Program-made: the position numbers and the translations under genes
The notes under the pieces: model-generated
What the model was told of the DNA's origin: nothing
The model's input: only the letters and a program-made list of their open reading frames with translations
The model's database searches: none
In this document: piece by piece, positions 10,856 to 23,749 of the stretch
Position numbering within the stretch: position 1 is the first letter of the stretch
Layout: each line of letters starts with the position of its first letter
Origin: Daphnia carinata
Taxonomy: Eukaryota; Arthropoda; Branchiopoda; Diplostraca; Daphniidae
DNA: 64,000 bases
Direction of reading: 5' to 3'
Assembly (NCBI RefSeq): GCF_022539665.2
Contig: NC_081335.1
Span: forward strand, 2,914,001-2,978,000

Positions 10856-11132
10856 AAGTAGCTTAACTAATTTAGTGCCAGTTAAAATAATTCATGAAAT
10901 ACCAACCACGTTGATGGATCACCTGGATATGATCTGTTATTCCTGCTAGTGACATTTTGTAATATAATTGGCTGACGTATTGTCAGTTGGCATACAGCAA
11001 TAACTCTTTAATAACTTTCTATCACGATACCTTGTCACGTGCGTTTTACATCAATGGCGAAGGCTGTTCATGGAGTGGTGCACAATTGAAAATGAAAAAG
11101 AAAACCTTAGGATTCGCCGTGTTGTATTGCCT

Positions 11133-12377
11133 TTACACGAGAGCCACTGTTCCGCGCATGGAGAATTTGTTACCATCCCCGATGAATTCAAGATTTTCAA
11201 TCACTTTCAGAGCTTCATTCTTCAACCGAGGAGATGAGTACATGTCAGCAAGGCTGTACATCATAAAGCAACTGGACTTATCCAGTATCTAAGTTGCAAA
11301 AAAGTACAGTTAGAAAACAACAACAAAGTATTGGAAATAGAAAAAAATTGTTGTTTTACTTACTGAAACAAAATATTCTTCACATTTGATAAACAGAGAT
11401 TGAAGCTTGTACTTATTGGCGACCGACATCAACTTGTAACCACCATTAGCTATGTCACAATCGCCCGTATAGATGAAGCGGATCATTTGGATGAAGCTAT
11501 CAGAGTCAACACCTTCTACTTTGATTACGGATTCACATCCACCGACCAGCTGGGCAAGTAGTGGGCTGCTAGCAGCCACAATCCATTTGTGTGCTCTTAC
11601 GTAAGAGCCTGAAATGACGAAAGTTACATCATGCCAGGGAAACGATTGTGCCCCTTGAGGTGATTCCGGACGGTCAGGAGGAAGATTGTCTGTGTTGAGA
11701 ATCTTGGACGGCTCGGTCGAAGCACTGCTGCTACTGTTTCTTCGTTTTTTTCGACGTTCCTGACTCGTCACGTGCTTGGTGTACTGGACAGTACAGCGAA
11801 TGGTCATGGCATCGTTAACCAAGAAAATGTCTTTGTCTTTCAGCAGCTCCTCCATCTTCACGAATTTAGATCGTCCCCAGCCACTTCCCCGCTTGAAGGT
11901 ATTATCCCCTGTTACTTTCTGAGCGGACCTGTCATCACCTTAGTAATGAGTACGTTTTTACGATTAAGAAAATGGTTGTAACGTTATTGAGAAATTACCA
12001 ATAATAGCGACAGAATACTTAGCAGGAAGTTCAAGCACGTCCGATGATTTGTCTAAGTTTATGAAAAAGGAAAGAGTTTCAGATCCTGGATTTCCATTAT
12101 TACTAGCTTCTTTGTCTCCTTTTGGAAACAACTGAAGCGTCCACTTTGTGCCAGGATCGTCTTCGTGGCCAAAGACGCTGGAATGGATTGACGTCAAGTG
12201 GCACTTCGTTGAGGAGAAGTATTGTTCGTAACTCTCTATTCGCCTGAAAACATTTACAATTTCATTTAAAGATATACTCGATCAACAACGTGTTATTGCT
12301 CACCAGGTATGAATGACGTGATAATGAACAGCCCGTGTGATGCTAAAAATATCAGCTTGATTTTCTTCGTCGCTCAT
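11133..12377 (-). CDS. MATH-BTB domain protein (speckle-type POZ-like)
   Basis: Four exons: 12377-12304, 12243-11999, 11938-11364 and 11288-11133, giving 349 residues. The first half has the MATH pattern (TKWTLQLFPKG, LPAKYSVAIIG, then WGRSKFVK and LVNDAMTIRC). A polar linker of about 40 residues follows. The BTB/POZ domain then shows WHDVTFVISG, RAHKWIVAASSPLL, MIRFIYTGD and MSVANKYKLQSLFIKCEEY. The tail continues into a short BACK-like helix region (MMYSLADMYSSPRLKNEAL). Such proteins are usually substrate adaptors of Cullin-3 ubiquitin ligases, the MATH domain binding substrate and BTB binding Cul3. The second junction uses the AAG acceptor at 11939/11940, the only one that keeps the MATH frame. 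Substrate unknown. Confidence 0.88.
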
Positions 12378-13152
12378 GGTTATGTTAGTGATATGATGGA
12401 TCGAAAGTAAACGATACAACACAATTCACAATCTTGCTTTAAACCCCAATTTGCACTGCTCATAAATGCAAGAAGTCGCACCACACAGTAGCTAAATACA
12501 GTTGGATGTCAACGTTCTGAGTACTAGAAATAACTTAAGCCAGTCAACAAAATGAAATTTCAAATGGTTGCCGAGTTTTCTAGAGGAAAAACGGAGAGAA
12601 TTATTTAAATCGAATGAATAATCCTGAGAAGAGAGGAACACGTGCTGATGCCGAACTAACGCTCACTAGATGCAGACCTTGTCTAACATTACCACTCGCC
12701 GGCTCGAAGGTACTCGAAAGACTGGAAACTATTACGAATGAAAACGTGTTCAGTTCGTGTGCAAATCGATTTTTAGGACAAAAAAGAAGACACGCGATAT
12801 ACATAACAACATCCAATCACAGAAAGACGCCTAGAGCACTAGAGGTAGGCTTATTCATCATTTCAGAGGTGTAGGTAACATAATTTTGAATACTAACCCT
12901 TCCCCCAAAACCCCTTAGTTGTTTTGTAAGTTAGAAGTCACGCCATATCTGGAGAATGCTCGAAATCTACCTAAACGAAAGCCACTGAAAAAAAGCATTA
13001 GATTTATTCTGCATTAACAGGGTTGTTCTTCCAGTCCCGAGACAAAACATCAGGCACAAGAGACAGTGTCTATAGCATATTTAAATAGATAGAAAGCTTA
13101 AGGAAATCGATCCCATAAAAAAATTGAAACTTTAAGACGACATAACAGGTGT
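12378..13152. other. Interval between BTB and SENP genes
   Basis: Holds the BTB gene's upstream region and the SENP 3' UTR. An AATAAA on the minus strand (TTTATT at 13003-13008) lies about 145 nt after the SENP stop and is a good polyadenylation signal. An 86-codon plus-strand frame (12614-12874) has no recognisable features and I do not call it. Confidence 0.5.
13003..13008 (-). terminator. Polyadenylation signal of the SENP gene
   Basis: AATAAA on the minus strand, about 145 nt past the stop codon. Confidence 0.6.
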
Positions 13153-15590
13153 TTAGGGATTGATTAATTTTTGGGTGATAATTTCGTATACCATTCTCTT
13201 CCGAAAGTAGGGCATATCTTTTTGGGCGAATGTTATTTTGGCCTTACGTGATAAGTATTCTGCGTATTTGCAAGTGAACATGCCGCAGTCAGAACCGTTC
13301 ATTTGCTGCGGAATGTTCTCCACACATTCCAGCTTCCAATTGCTCGTATCGAGGGTGGTTTTCTTCTTATCAATGCTTTCTGCCTCCAGGTATCGCTTCA
13401 GTCCATTAAGACAATCTAAATTCTGGCCGCCCATACTATCGTAATACCGGATGATCTGTTCCTTTGGAGAAACGGTCGCAAGACACCAATGGAGTCCTAG
13501 ATGAACAGGGATTAGAATGATATCCTGCTCGAAGAGATCCACTTTCCTGGTCCATCGCTTTAGTCCGGAATGACCCGAGCTCATCAATTTAGGATAGAAA
13601 AAAGTGTTGAATGCATACGCTTTAGGCCAACCGCCAGCATTACTGCGTTCCATAACGAGGGTTAGATAAAAGTTGATCACCTATTGAGACAGGAAACCCT
13701 TCGTTAATCAAGAGGATGAACCAATAGCAACCTAACCCAGCTTACCTGATCGTTAAGCCAATTTAATCCAGATAGGGTTTTAACGTCCCGACGAGTAATA
13801 GTAAGACTGAAAGCATCGCATAGGACTTCGTTGTCTGAATGGCCATTCCAAGCTCTGTCAATGACTGCTTGCATATCATTTGAGATGACAGGTAATGATA
13901 CTATTTCTTCTACTTCAGGTTCTTCAATAACAGGTCTAATAGCGATTTCTAACTGTTTCCGAACTCTCTGTTCCAAATCTTTTTCCCATTCTTCGCGATT
14001 TTCTGCCAATACCTTTGAACGTATGGCTTCTTCATCTCGCAAACGTTGCCGATCACGCTCCTTTTTGCTATACCGTGATTTTATGTCAGAGATGAAGCGA
14101 CAGTCGTACTGTGGAGAGTGTGCGAGAGCTTCTTCCAATGAATTGATTCGAACCGTAGCGGGTTTCACGGGAGACGGGGAAGTTGGTAAAGTATTGGTAG
14201 TTTTATAGAAGGAATTTGATTCGTTGGCCAAATCGATAACGACACCCGAAGTTTTAAGCTGCTCTTGAATTGATTTCGCGTCTTTCTTGTCAATCTTTTC
14301 TTGCAGGATGGCTGAAGAACTGTGAAAATCTACAAAACATCATTAAAGTCATATTAGACTAGCGTTAAAACATTATTTTTACTTGACGTTGCGGAAAACG
14401 ATGTTGAGGAAGTTGACAATTTGGCCAACGGTGAAATAGTCGTAAACTGACTAATTAGGGCTTTGTATGACAACTTCTCATCCATCCGAACGCACTGTTT
14501 CAACATAAAAAAAAAGGAATTGGAAATCATTACAAAAACTATGCTTAGACGATAGCATTATACAATAGACTTACATTCTGAATTGCTAATGCTTGTGACT
14601 GACTGCTCAGTAAAGAACATTTAAGGGCCTTAGATTTCTGTCGTTTTGGAGATCCGTAAAGCTTTTGAAACATTGGTCTAGTGGACTGAAGTCAAACACT
14701 TGAACACTCAAATCAAATGAAAAACCCTTTTTACCTGTAGTTAGTTTTTTGAATACATCCATTGGAAATTCGCTTCCTCAGATCTTGAGTTGGTTGATGA
14801 AATGATATTTTTGAATTGTTGCCACGTAAGAACTCATTTTTCTTGGTAGATACAGGAAAATTGTTTGGGAGAGGTGTGACTGTAAATGATGGCATAGATT
14901 CCAGTTTTTGGAAAGAACTAGTTTTTGGTTTCACACCAAGAACTGTACTACCCAGTCTGTCAGCCATGAGTCTCTCTAGCTGGCTTAAACTTGAACTACC
15001 TTCAACAGGCCCAGTACTTGAGAGTGGTTGGTTGAGTTCAACTTTGTTTTTTCTGGAAACAGTTTTAACATCACCTTTGTTTTTCTGGCTATTACCAAGA
15101 TGAATTTCTTTCAAGAAATTAGAATTTCCCTATTGTTTAAAATTTAAAACATTCAGAAAATAAAAAGCTATTACATTCTTCAAACATACTGGAATAGGGC
15201 TTCCAACTGGGGTTGATGTTTGTAATGTGGAACCTTTAAAGAACTGGTTCCATGATTGTTCTTTGGTTTCAAGATCTTGTTTGGAGTGTTGCTTTGGATA
15301 TGCCATGCTCTGGATGTAGTTCTCTGTGTCATGTGGAATATTTGCCATCAGTTTCAGTTTTTTTGCATCTGGGGCATGATTTAATGAAGGTACTGCTAAA
15401 TCAGGGGACTGCTCATCTGGTGTACTGATAAAAAAAAAAAGAAGAAAAGGACTGATTAGGAAAGAGCTCTACAATTTTTCTAAAAACCGACGGTCATTGA
15501 AACTTACAATTCCCTTTCCCGCTTTAAACCTTGAGTCTGGTTTCCAGAACTAAACCAGTTGGAAAAAAAAATTTTGAATTTCCCTAACAT
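13153..15590 (-). CDS. SENP1: Sentrin/SUMO-specific protease, Ulp1 (C48) family
   Basis: Cysteine protease that matures SUMO and removes it from targets. Seven exons: 15590-15508, 15424-15175, 15129-14735, 14677-14575, 14494-14383, 14311-13746 and 13680-13153, giving 678 residues. The N-terminal two thirds is polar and low in hydrophobics. An Arg/Glu-rich helix (SRYSKKERDRQRLRDEEA) precedes the catalytic domain, which starts at [23 protein letters not shown]. Catalytic residues by family pattern are His567 (GLHWCLA), Asp584 (YYDSMGG) and Cys635 (MNGSDCGMF), preceded by a Gln (IPQQ). The organisation is that of SENP1/SENP2 rather than SENP6/7, as the domain has no large insertion. Small 5' exon junctions rest on frame consistency. 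It is transcribed divergently from the ATPase beta gene. Confidence 0.92.
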
Positions 15591-15746
15591 TTGCGCTTTT
15601 GTGAAATATTTGCACCTTAAGTACAATCGATGTTGTCAATTTATAAACAAGCGATTCACTTCCTAACGACACTGATACTCGACGCTGCGCGTTGTTTCAG
15701 TTTATAAACGCAGACGAAACTGAATTCAAGTTGCTTATCAGTTTAA

Positions 15747-15758
15747 CCACCAGGTGGC
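15747..15758 (+). promoter_or_regulatory. CTCF-like / E-box motif CCACCAGGTGGC
   Basis: Exact match to the CTCF core pattern CCASYAGRKGGC, 157 bp upstream of the SENP start codon and inside the divergent SENP/ATP1B interval. It also contains the E-box CAGGTG, so a bHLH or Snail-type factor is an alternative. Confidence 0.45.
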
Positions 15759-16473
15759 TATTAAAATTTTCAGAGATTTCTAAACAGCAATATCCAAGAG
15801 AAGATAATTGCGATTTGTAATTGAATACTTTTCTTCTACCATTGACGCCTGCAAGGCTACTCTACAACCCCTCCCACTAAAAAAAAACCCGATTCATACG
15901 AATATGATCACACATCAATATTCTAGGCAGGACTGATGATCCAGTAAACTGGATTTATGAATAAACAAAAAAAGAGTGATGAAGATGAGTGCACAGTGCT
16001 AATAGCTAAAATCATTACAGTGGTGCAATATTTCATTCTTTTATGCAATCTGTAAGATTAACGACCCAAATAAAATTACCGCCATCAGTAGCAGAAGGTT
16101 TTAGAGAGTTCCGCAACGAGGCGCTGCTTATACAGCGTAAGCAGAAGCATTCCAAATTGGGCGTTTCCCTCCGATTGCAAAAGAATGGAAACTCAAAAAC
16201 TAGTGATGAGCAGTAACAAACTGGTAAAAGAAAAACATTAACAGGCCATGCCCAAAAATACAAAATAAAAAATCCGAAGAAAACCCAAGCTCCCCAGTAT
16301 AAAACCCAAAAGGTGGAGACGAAGCGATGCGCCCTCAAGCGTCATATTGCATTGCTCATACACTTACGCGAGCACTCTCTTTCCTTCTCCCTCTTTCTCA
16401 ATTATACTCTCTAGTCTCCAGCGAGACGGTGGCGCAGCTAGTTGGTAGCAGGTTGTTTTCTTCGTTCGGCCCT

Positions 16474-16589
16474 GTAAGTTCCTCTGATTACAAATATCTC
16501 TTCACAGTCAAGCTTTTTGAGGTGCGCGCGAGAATCCAAAGTGCTCATCTTCTGTGCTTTGTTGTCTTTTTCATTCTGTTCTCATTTAG
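16474..16589 (+). other. Probable 5' UTR intron of the ATPase beta gene
   Basis: A strong donor (CCT|GTAAGT at 16474) is followed by a pyrimidine-rich acceptor (TTCTCATTTAG at 16589), 27 nt before the start codon. The upstream exon would be the short GC-richer stretch ending at 16473. Inferred from splice signals only. Confidence 0.5.
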
Positions 16590-16615
16590 AAGAATAACTC
16601 ACAGCAGAAACAACC

Positions 16616-18841
16616 ATGACTGAGAAGAAAAGTGAAGACTACTTCGCCGTCGCTCCACCCAAACGCTCCGGCTGGGAGAGCTTTAAGCTCTTTCTGTGGA
16701 ATGGGGAGACCAGCGAATTCCTTGGTCGCAGCGCCAGCAGCTGGGGTAAATCTAATCTTAATTCTATTATTGATAGTTGCTTCAAAAAGCGTTATAAAGC
16801 AATAGTCGTACAAGCAATAGGGTGAAGGCCAAACACAATGGCTGACGACTTTCGATCGAAGTTGCAGACCTACACACACAAGCAAGAGACTAAAGGGGCG
16901 GTTTGACAAGGACCTGCAGTAAAATCAATACCTTCGTCGTCGTCGAGGGGACGTGTGTATGTAGAGAAACCCTTCGTAGAGTCCTCTCGAATTGGGAAAA
17001 AAGCAACCACAATATAAGTTTTTTATTCCTTTTTTCTTCTCTCTTTCGCTTTTTGGTCGCTATAGCAACGTCGTCAATGAGCTCGCAATTACCGTATGGA
17101 TTTATTATGTAAAGTTTAGTACGGCAAAATATTGCTGCAAACAAAAGTACGCCTTCAACAAGCCCTTTGTTTTTCTATCATGAACCGCATAGTTAAAACG
17201 AGATCAAACCAGTTCCAACTGGAAAAGAAAGTTTCGCCCAATGGCATAGTCCTTGTCCTGAAGACGGTCATCGCACATGAACCGCTAAAAGTCCATGACC
17301 CATTTATTTCTTATATAGGCAGAAAAATATGTCTTTGTGAAATGTAATAGGAACAAAAAAGATAGAGATTTTGTGGTATCCTTCATCACTAGTTAAAATT
17401 AATATGGCTACCAGACTGGGATAAGACGACGACAGAAAAGGGAACAATGTGAAATGTAATTGATGGAAGCTGATGCTATAGCACGTCCTAATGGAAATCA
17501 AGTTTTTTTACGTTAGTTGAATGTTTAAATTCTATATTGGAACCATGACACGATTATAATTTTTTTTTCTTCCTAATTCGAATACAGCCAAAATTTTCTT
17601 GTTCTACGTCGTCCTGTACGCTTTCCTGGCCGCCTTCTTCGCGGCCATGCTACTGGTTTTCTTCCAGACACTGGATCTCTATCAACCAAGGTGGCAAAAT
17701 GCCAATGGACTCATTGGGACCAATCCAGGTAAAATTGTTAAACCATTTAACGTAGAAAGAGAAAATGCTTTTCCCACGGTTCGGTCCTTTGGGTTGTCTT
17801 GAATATTGAGCAATCATAGCAACTGGAGCCATCCGGTTGATTCGAGACTATCGTTTTACAATGCGTGAACAAGACGTGACCCACGGCTGGTTTCTTTCGG
17901 TGCTAAACTAATATGATTATTCTGCTCTCGACGTCTGTTTACTAAAAGGACTCGGATTCCGCCCCATGCCTTCATCTGCGAACGTGGAGAGCACATTGAT
18001 TCATTTCAAACACGGAACAGCTGGAAACTGGAAACATTGGACTGCCGAACTAGAGAAATTTCTTTATCGTGAGTCATTCCCTTAAGCGTGCCTCCTAACA
18101 CTTAATTTTACAATAGTTTGTTTCGATTTGATTATCAGCTTACGACACTGTTGCTAGCAGTGGCGAGTATTTCACCAGCTGCAGCTTTGACAAATGGCCG
18201 GCTGAGGGCAAGGTCTGCAACTTTGATATCAAATTGTTGGGCACGCAATGCACCAAGGAGGAGCTTTTTGGTTATGAACGCGGACGCCCATGCATTATCC
18301 TCAAGCTCAACCGTATCTTTGGCTGGGCCCCGGAGCCATATGACGATCCCAACGATTTGCCTGCCAACATGCCTACTGAACTCAAGGAATACATCAAAAC
18401 TAAAGCAGCTGAAAACAGAGAACAGGTAGCTGATAACATGGAAAAATGAACGCATTTGGAATTTACTTATCGATCTGGATTGCTTTAGCTGAAAATGATT
18501 TGGGTCTCGTGTGACGGCGAGAACTCTGCTGATCGAGAGCATATTGGAAATGTTACCTACACACCCTTCCGAGGATTTCCCGCTTACTATTTCCCGTACA
18601 AGAACATTCCAGGCTACTTGAGCCCAATTGTAGCCCTTCAGTTCCAGAAACCCGAAGGTAGACATTTCACATTGGGGTTGATACATATGTTCTGTCTTAA
18701 TCCTAGGCTTTAACCACATTTTGTTTCCTCCCTTTAGCTGGCGTTCTAATCAACATCGAATGCAAAGTCTGGGCCAAGAACATCATCCACGACCGCCAAC
18801 GCCGTCTGGGCTCGGTGCACTTTGAGCTCTTGATGGATTAA
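16616..18841 (+). CDS. nrv: Na+/K+-ATPase beta subunit (nervana type)
   Basis: Glycoprotein partner of the Na+/K+-ATPase alpha subunit, needed for its folding and plasma-membrane delivery. Exons: 16616-16745, 17588-17728, 17949-18068, 18139-18425, 18489-18657 and 18738-18841, giving 316 residues, the normal length. Type II topology: a short N-terminal cytoplasmic tail with FKLFLWN, one membrane segment at about 46-69 ([23 protein letters not shown]), then an extracellular domain. The family FQTLD motif, LKLNRIFGW, the F-P-Y-Y-F-P-Y motif followed by [10 protein letters not shown], and [14 protein letters not shown] near the C-terminus are all present, with the expected extracellular cysteines and an N-glycosylation site NVT. 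The first coding intron is long for this region (842 bp). The 3' end converges on the LST-2 gene. Confidence 0.96.
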
Positions 18842-19199
18842 AGTGTGGTTTTACATAGGAACATATTGATTAAGTGCAAATTAGGAATTTGCGATGAATC
18901 TCCCATCATTGCCACGTTATTTTCACATTCTCTATTGGTCAGCTATTTTAACTAAATATGGTTGAACTGGTTTTTATTTCAAAAGCAGAGGCAAGTAGAT
19001 AATTGTAGCTGGTAAACATTATTGGTGTTCAAAAACTGTAGCCATCCACATCCCTCCTTTGCCACCTCTTTTGGCTGCTATTTACCCTTTGATCCTTTTG
19101 TTTCAAAGGAAAAAAAAACATTCTTTTGTATAGTGATTCCAGATTGTTGGAAATTGCAGGCTTGCCAAACAAAACAAAAAAAACAGTATTTCAGGTCCC

Positions 19200-19766
19200 T
19201 CACTGAAACATCTTAAGAATCTCCTTGAGATCTGTAATATCAAAAGATTGAAGGTTTCAACAGACTTCAGCTCTTTCTGTCTTACTAAAATGTATCATTC
19301 CAACTCCCTTGGACTTGTTCTGCAATAAATTTAACTGATCCATTCCTGAAAAATATTCACCATATATCCATTGCTACCCCAAAACTAAACAGTAGTGTTA
19401 GTGTTGCTAAATATGGGCATCATTGATTAGTCCGTTATTTTGAAGAAACCTTACCTTATACTGATTGACGAAGCTGAAGTACTGCGTCGACGACCAGCGA
19501 AGAACGCCCACATTTTCCACTGTCAACCAGTCCGTAAAAAGAAGCAAAAAAAACGAAAATGTAATTCCATGAAATTGGATTAGTGGGACGCGCCTTGGGG
19601 TAGAAAGTAATATTTCACTGTGTTACGATCGATGTGAAAGCAGGTTTGCAAGACACGAAACAAACTCGTTTGAGTTGACTGTGGTACACGTCGAATCACG
19701 TAAGGTTTCTAGCAAGTTTCTGATAACATCGTTGTCGTCTGTTTCCCGTTTGGCAGAAGACAGAAC
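19200..19766 (-). other. Exon-like segments of an unresolved minus-strand transcript
   Basis: On the minus strand there are plausible exons bounded by good signals: about 19764-19645 (acceptor after a T-run, donor GATC|GTAACA), 19529-about 19465 (acceptor GACAG, donor AAG|GTAAGG), about 19358-19299 (acceptor TTTTTCAG, donor A|GTAAGA) and a segment below about 19226 (acceptor ATTACAG). The first has an open frame containing DNDVIRNLLETLRDSTC; the second contains MWAFFAGRRRSTS or, in another frame, WSSTQYFSFVNQYK. No single frame runs through all of them to a convincing protein. It overlaps the ATPase 3' UTR in antisense. It could be a small gene, a non-coding RNA, or chance. Confidence 0.25.
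19324..19329 (+). terminator. Polyadenylation signal of the ATPase beta gene
   Basis: AATAAA about 480 nt after the stop, the first canonical signal I see on the plus strand. Confidence 0.45.
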
Positions 19767-19769
19767 TAA

Positions 19770-20902
19770 AAAATAAAAACAAACAAAAAACATATATAAA
19801 GGGGTTGGGGGATTTGGCGGTATTGCATTACTTACATTTTTCTAATTTGTTGGTCCTATTTCAGGAAAACCAGGCCTAAATGATGTGTTCACAAATAGAT
19901 TAAAACAAACAATTATTATAACTGCATTTTTCCGATACGAACGCGTTGATAAGACATTTACTGCTAACCCACCAGTGCCTCAGTGGGAATTTAAAGGCGA
20001 TAAGTTTCAATCACTGTCGGATAAATCTGAAATGGCCACTTCGTGATCGGAAACAACAAGTTTATTATTGCGTAGCTATCATAAAGAAGGAGAATATATA
20101 ATATAATAACAGGTCTGCAGCGGTGTGTCCAGCAAGAAATGTGGTAAATCGAATACCAATGGGGGGTAGAGAAATGGATTGAATGTACAATACACATTCT
20201 TCGTTTCCTTTCGGATTGAACAAAGACCTAGACAACTTCTGGGCTTGAATCGAATGACATTGGTAAGGGATTGGGAAAACTGGCAGGAAAACTGCAAAGA
20301 TTGTAAGGGCAGGTTGCAGCACGATCCGAACCTTGACAATGTAAACCAACACCAGATTAAGTTGTTCGAATTCTTTCTAACGCTTTTCTTCCGTTCCTTC
20401 TATTTTTATCTGGCTTAAGTTGGAAAAGGGAGGGGAGAAAAAATTCACAGTTTTGGTCTCACGGAGGCCATCGATCGCCAGAAAGTTTGCTCCAACAATT
20501 AAGACTTTCGCAATCAAATAATTGCTTCAATAGAAGGACAAAAGAAAAACTTATGATAATAATAATAATACAGAAAGGAACAAAGGAAGGCGCATGTGTA
20601 GGGATATAGGGCGGGATACGCGAACTGTACAAGGCAACATGGCTTCGTCCGGTCACTAACCACCCGCAAAATGTAAATTCAACGATGCCCGGAGAATAAT
20701 AATAAAAAATACAGTGTGGGGAAGGGACGAACCAAGGGAGTAGTTGGACTTGTTGATTTTTTTGAAGGTCAATTTAATAGGTTTTCGTCACCATGGTCAA
20801 TACGGCATCCTGTGTAGATAGATATTGTGCGTAGTCTCTTCTGGAAAAGTGCAGTAAACCGGCAAGATGTTGATAGGAGACGGAGAAATTGTAGGCTCGT
20901 TA
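19770..20902. other. 3' region of LST-2 and intergenic sequence
   Basis: Most of this is probably LST-2 3' UTR on the minus strand. A minus-strand AATAAA (TTTATT at 20061-20066) would give a UTR of about 840 nt. An isolated TATATAAA at 19793-19800 on the plus strand has no gene behind it. No coding region seen. Confidence 0.4.
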
Positions 20903-23276
20903 TTAGGAGAGGGAAGCTTCCGTCACGGCAAAGTGGGTAACGTGGAACATGAAGCATCGGTTGCAGACACGGACGGGCTTGACGTGGCCGTAGCGAGGTA
21001 ACGGGACAGCATTTGCGCTGCATTTGCCACAAAAGACTTTTCCACAATTGCGGCAATGATGACGCCGGCGCACGACCGTAAACACAGACTGACAAGACAT
21101 ACAATGCGGCGCTGATTCGTCGGGAATCCAGGCCGGTGGTGTCAAAAGCTGCGCGTCAAGCGGGAATGTGCTGGGACTGTTAGAATAGGGTGCGGAGGTG
21201 GGCCGATGCATAGTTAAAGGAGGCGTTCCATCCGATGTCTGACTCAAACTGGAGGGCGGTGTTTGATCAAGAGAATCTGTTTCTGCATTATCCTGTTGAA
21301 GCAGCCCACTGTCATCGTCATCCACAGGTGATCCATTTGGTGTTGGTGTCGATTGGCCCAGGCGGAAAGGCACATTGCTCGGCAAAGAGCTTCTCCTCTC
21401 CTCTTCGTTAACGGACGTCTCTTGCTGAAGTTGCTGGCCGGGGAATGTCAAAAATGAGCCGTTGTTGACGTACCAGGCATCGTCCAACAACGCTGAATTG
21501 CCGCTATCCACCTCCTCCTCCCCTTCTTCCGCTTCTTCCACTGGCTCCTCCTCCGTCTGTTTAAATACAGAAACAAAAAACTCAAATAAAATGTTATCTT
21601 AAAAAATCTATAAGTTTGCCCACCGGAGACGCGTTAATGAGGAAGACGGCCTTGAGTATGGCGCGCAGATCCGATGCAAAGTTAGTCTGTAGTTGATCGG
21701 CCACGCCAGAAATGCAAACAAAGAGTCTGTGGATCAGATCTTCGCTGCTTTTGAACCGGCCCCGAATTTGATTCCGAGAGGCGATCTCGGCTGCCTGAAG
21801 AGCTAGAGCGATTTCTTCATCGTCTTGACACTCGGAGGCAGCGGATGTGACAGAAGAGCTGTCACTACTCGTACCGCAAGCTGACGACGAACTTGAACAC
21901 GAGCTGGTATCACCTTCGTCATTCTTTCTTCGCTCAACTGCAGGACCAGTGCGACCTTGGTCGGTGCTATCCACCTCCGGCGCCGTGGCGGCGGTACTGC
22001 TGTTGTTCTTTTGCGACAGCTTTCCTGCCACTCTAATTGATTAAAACGTGCATCACTTGTTATCACACACACACACACACAAAAAAAAAACACAAAATGA
22101 AATATTACCTCTGTGTAGTAGGGTAGTCTTGATGAAACTTGGTAATGTACTCATCTGTCTTGCACATGGGATAAGTACCAGAAGAGTCTGGCGTAGGAGT
22201 GGGATCCGTCGAGCAGAGCGCTTTTTCGAGTAGCTGCAGCTCTTGGCTAGTTAGAGTCCAAAGCAAATCGCGTATTTTGCACAGTAGATTGCGAAAAGGT
22301 CGAAAGAGTTCTGACAGTTGCCGCTGAAGATTGAGAGGTCCATCGGGAAGAACAAGCAGGCCACACACGATGGCGAGCCGTGGGATGGTGAACATAAGAG
22401 CGGGATCACAGGCGTCCACCATGTCCTGGGATAGGAGACCCAGACTCAAGGCACGTTGCAGCGTCTCGGAAAACAAGACGATTATGTCTTGCTGGTGGTT
22501 GTACTCGAGTGCTGTTTTAACTGGAACCATGGCGCTAACGTAGCTCAGCTCGAATTCGGCAAAGAGTCGATCAAATAAACAGAGGCTCTCGCGTAACTTG
22601 TCCGGGAATTCCATCGAGTTACGGAGGCACTGTTCGCGTAGCTGCTCTCGCACCGTTTCCAACGATTTGGCCAATGCCTTGGCGAGAGGACGCATCACTG
22701 CACTTTCAGTTTCCCTATTTAGAATACTTGAACCCGCTGCCAAACACTGAAAATATAAATATTTATTTGTTTTTAATACTAACCTGTGTCTGATAAACCA
22801 CACATATTGATATGTTACATACCTCAGCACCAAACCACAACTGTCCAGCAAGGTTCTCCTGCAAAACATCATCAGGGAATTTGGACCTAAAATCTCGACA
22901 TGCTCTCTCGAGAGGCATTACTTCATCCATCAATTGACTGCATATTGTCAGCACCTGAAATCACAAAAAAAAAAGTGTGGAAGTAAACTGCAAATTATGG
23001 TGATATAAACTTATACCTTGTCTTGGCATTGTCTCAACTGGTAGACAAGTGATGCACACCGTTCAGGGTCTTTCCTTCCATCAAAACTGTCCAACTCGGT
23101 GGCCACTGCATTGAGCTCTTCATCGGCATAGTAAAACTGGGCCAACAAAGATGAATCATGTTTCTGTCAATAATTGCAAAAGAAACACATCATTGTAATC
23201 AAACTGTTTTATGTTATGCAAGATCGTAAATATATGGCACCTTTGGTTTGTACAGCCACTTTCGAAGTGAATTCAT
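20903..23276 (-). CDS. ZFYVE28: Lateral signaling target protein 2 homolog (FYVE zinc finger)
   Basis: Endosomal regulator of EGF-receptor trafficking (LST-2 in worm, ZFYVE28 in vertebrates). Six exons: 23276-23241, 23163-23017, 22954-22823, 22746-22109, 22032-21624 and 21556-20903, giving 671 residues. It begins with the conserved [12 protein letters not shown], followed by the helical LST-2 domain ([34 protein letters not shown]). The middle is Ser/Thr- and Glu-rich, with [16 protein letters not shown]. The C-terminal FYVE domain has WIPD, the [10 protein letters not shown] ligand-binding core, eight zinc-binding Cys/His positions and RVCNRCF, which implies binding of PI3P on early endosomes. 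The protein ends in [13 protein letters not shown], a family ending. It is shorter than some insect orthologues owing to a shorter middle region. Head to head with corazonin. Confidence 0.94.
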
Positions 23277-23749
23277 TTTAATACAGACACGGTTTTGTGG
23301 AAACAGTCACACTCAACTCCCTCCTCTGTGCGAGGGGTTGAGTCTTGGTTTGGGACAAATTCAACACCTCACAGAACTTCAGCTCTCATTCTCACGACCA
23401 CAAACTGAGAGAAAGAAGAAGAAACGGACGGACGCAACTAATCATGACGGCCGATTCGCTTTCTCTTGCAGAAAACGTCAACCTGTCTGAGTCATCCTCC
23501 CTCAAAAACACTGAGCTTATCTTTTTTGCACTTTGTCCTGCGTTTGTGAATCGATACAAAGACGGAATACTGATATTTGAGAGGCAAAAATTTAGAACAC
23601 CTTGGAGGCCACTCGTTAAAAAAAAAAGGGTTTCAGGGCCAAACAAATGAATCCTGTTTGTGAGAGAGAACAGAGAAATATGTGTAGCACGATAGCGACA
23701 TTGCAACACAAGAACAATCTCTCTCAAGTTCAAACAGTTTTTGTTTCGT

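Noticed and set aside
12614-12874. 86-codon plus-strand frame between the BTB and SENP genes
   Set aside because: No recognisable motif; it lies in the BTB upstream region and has no matching splice partners.
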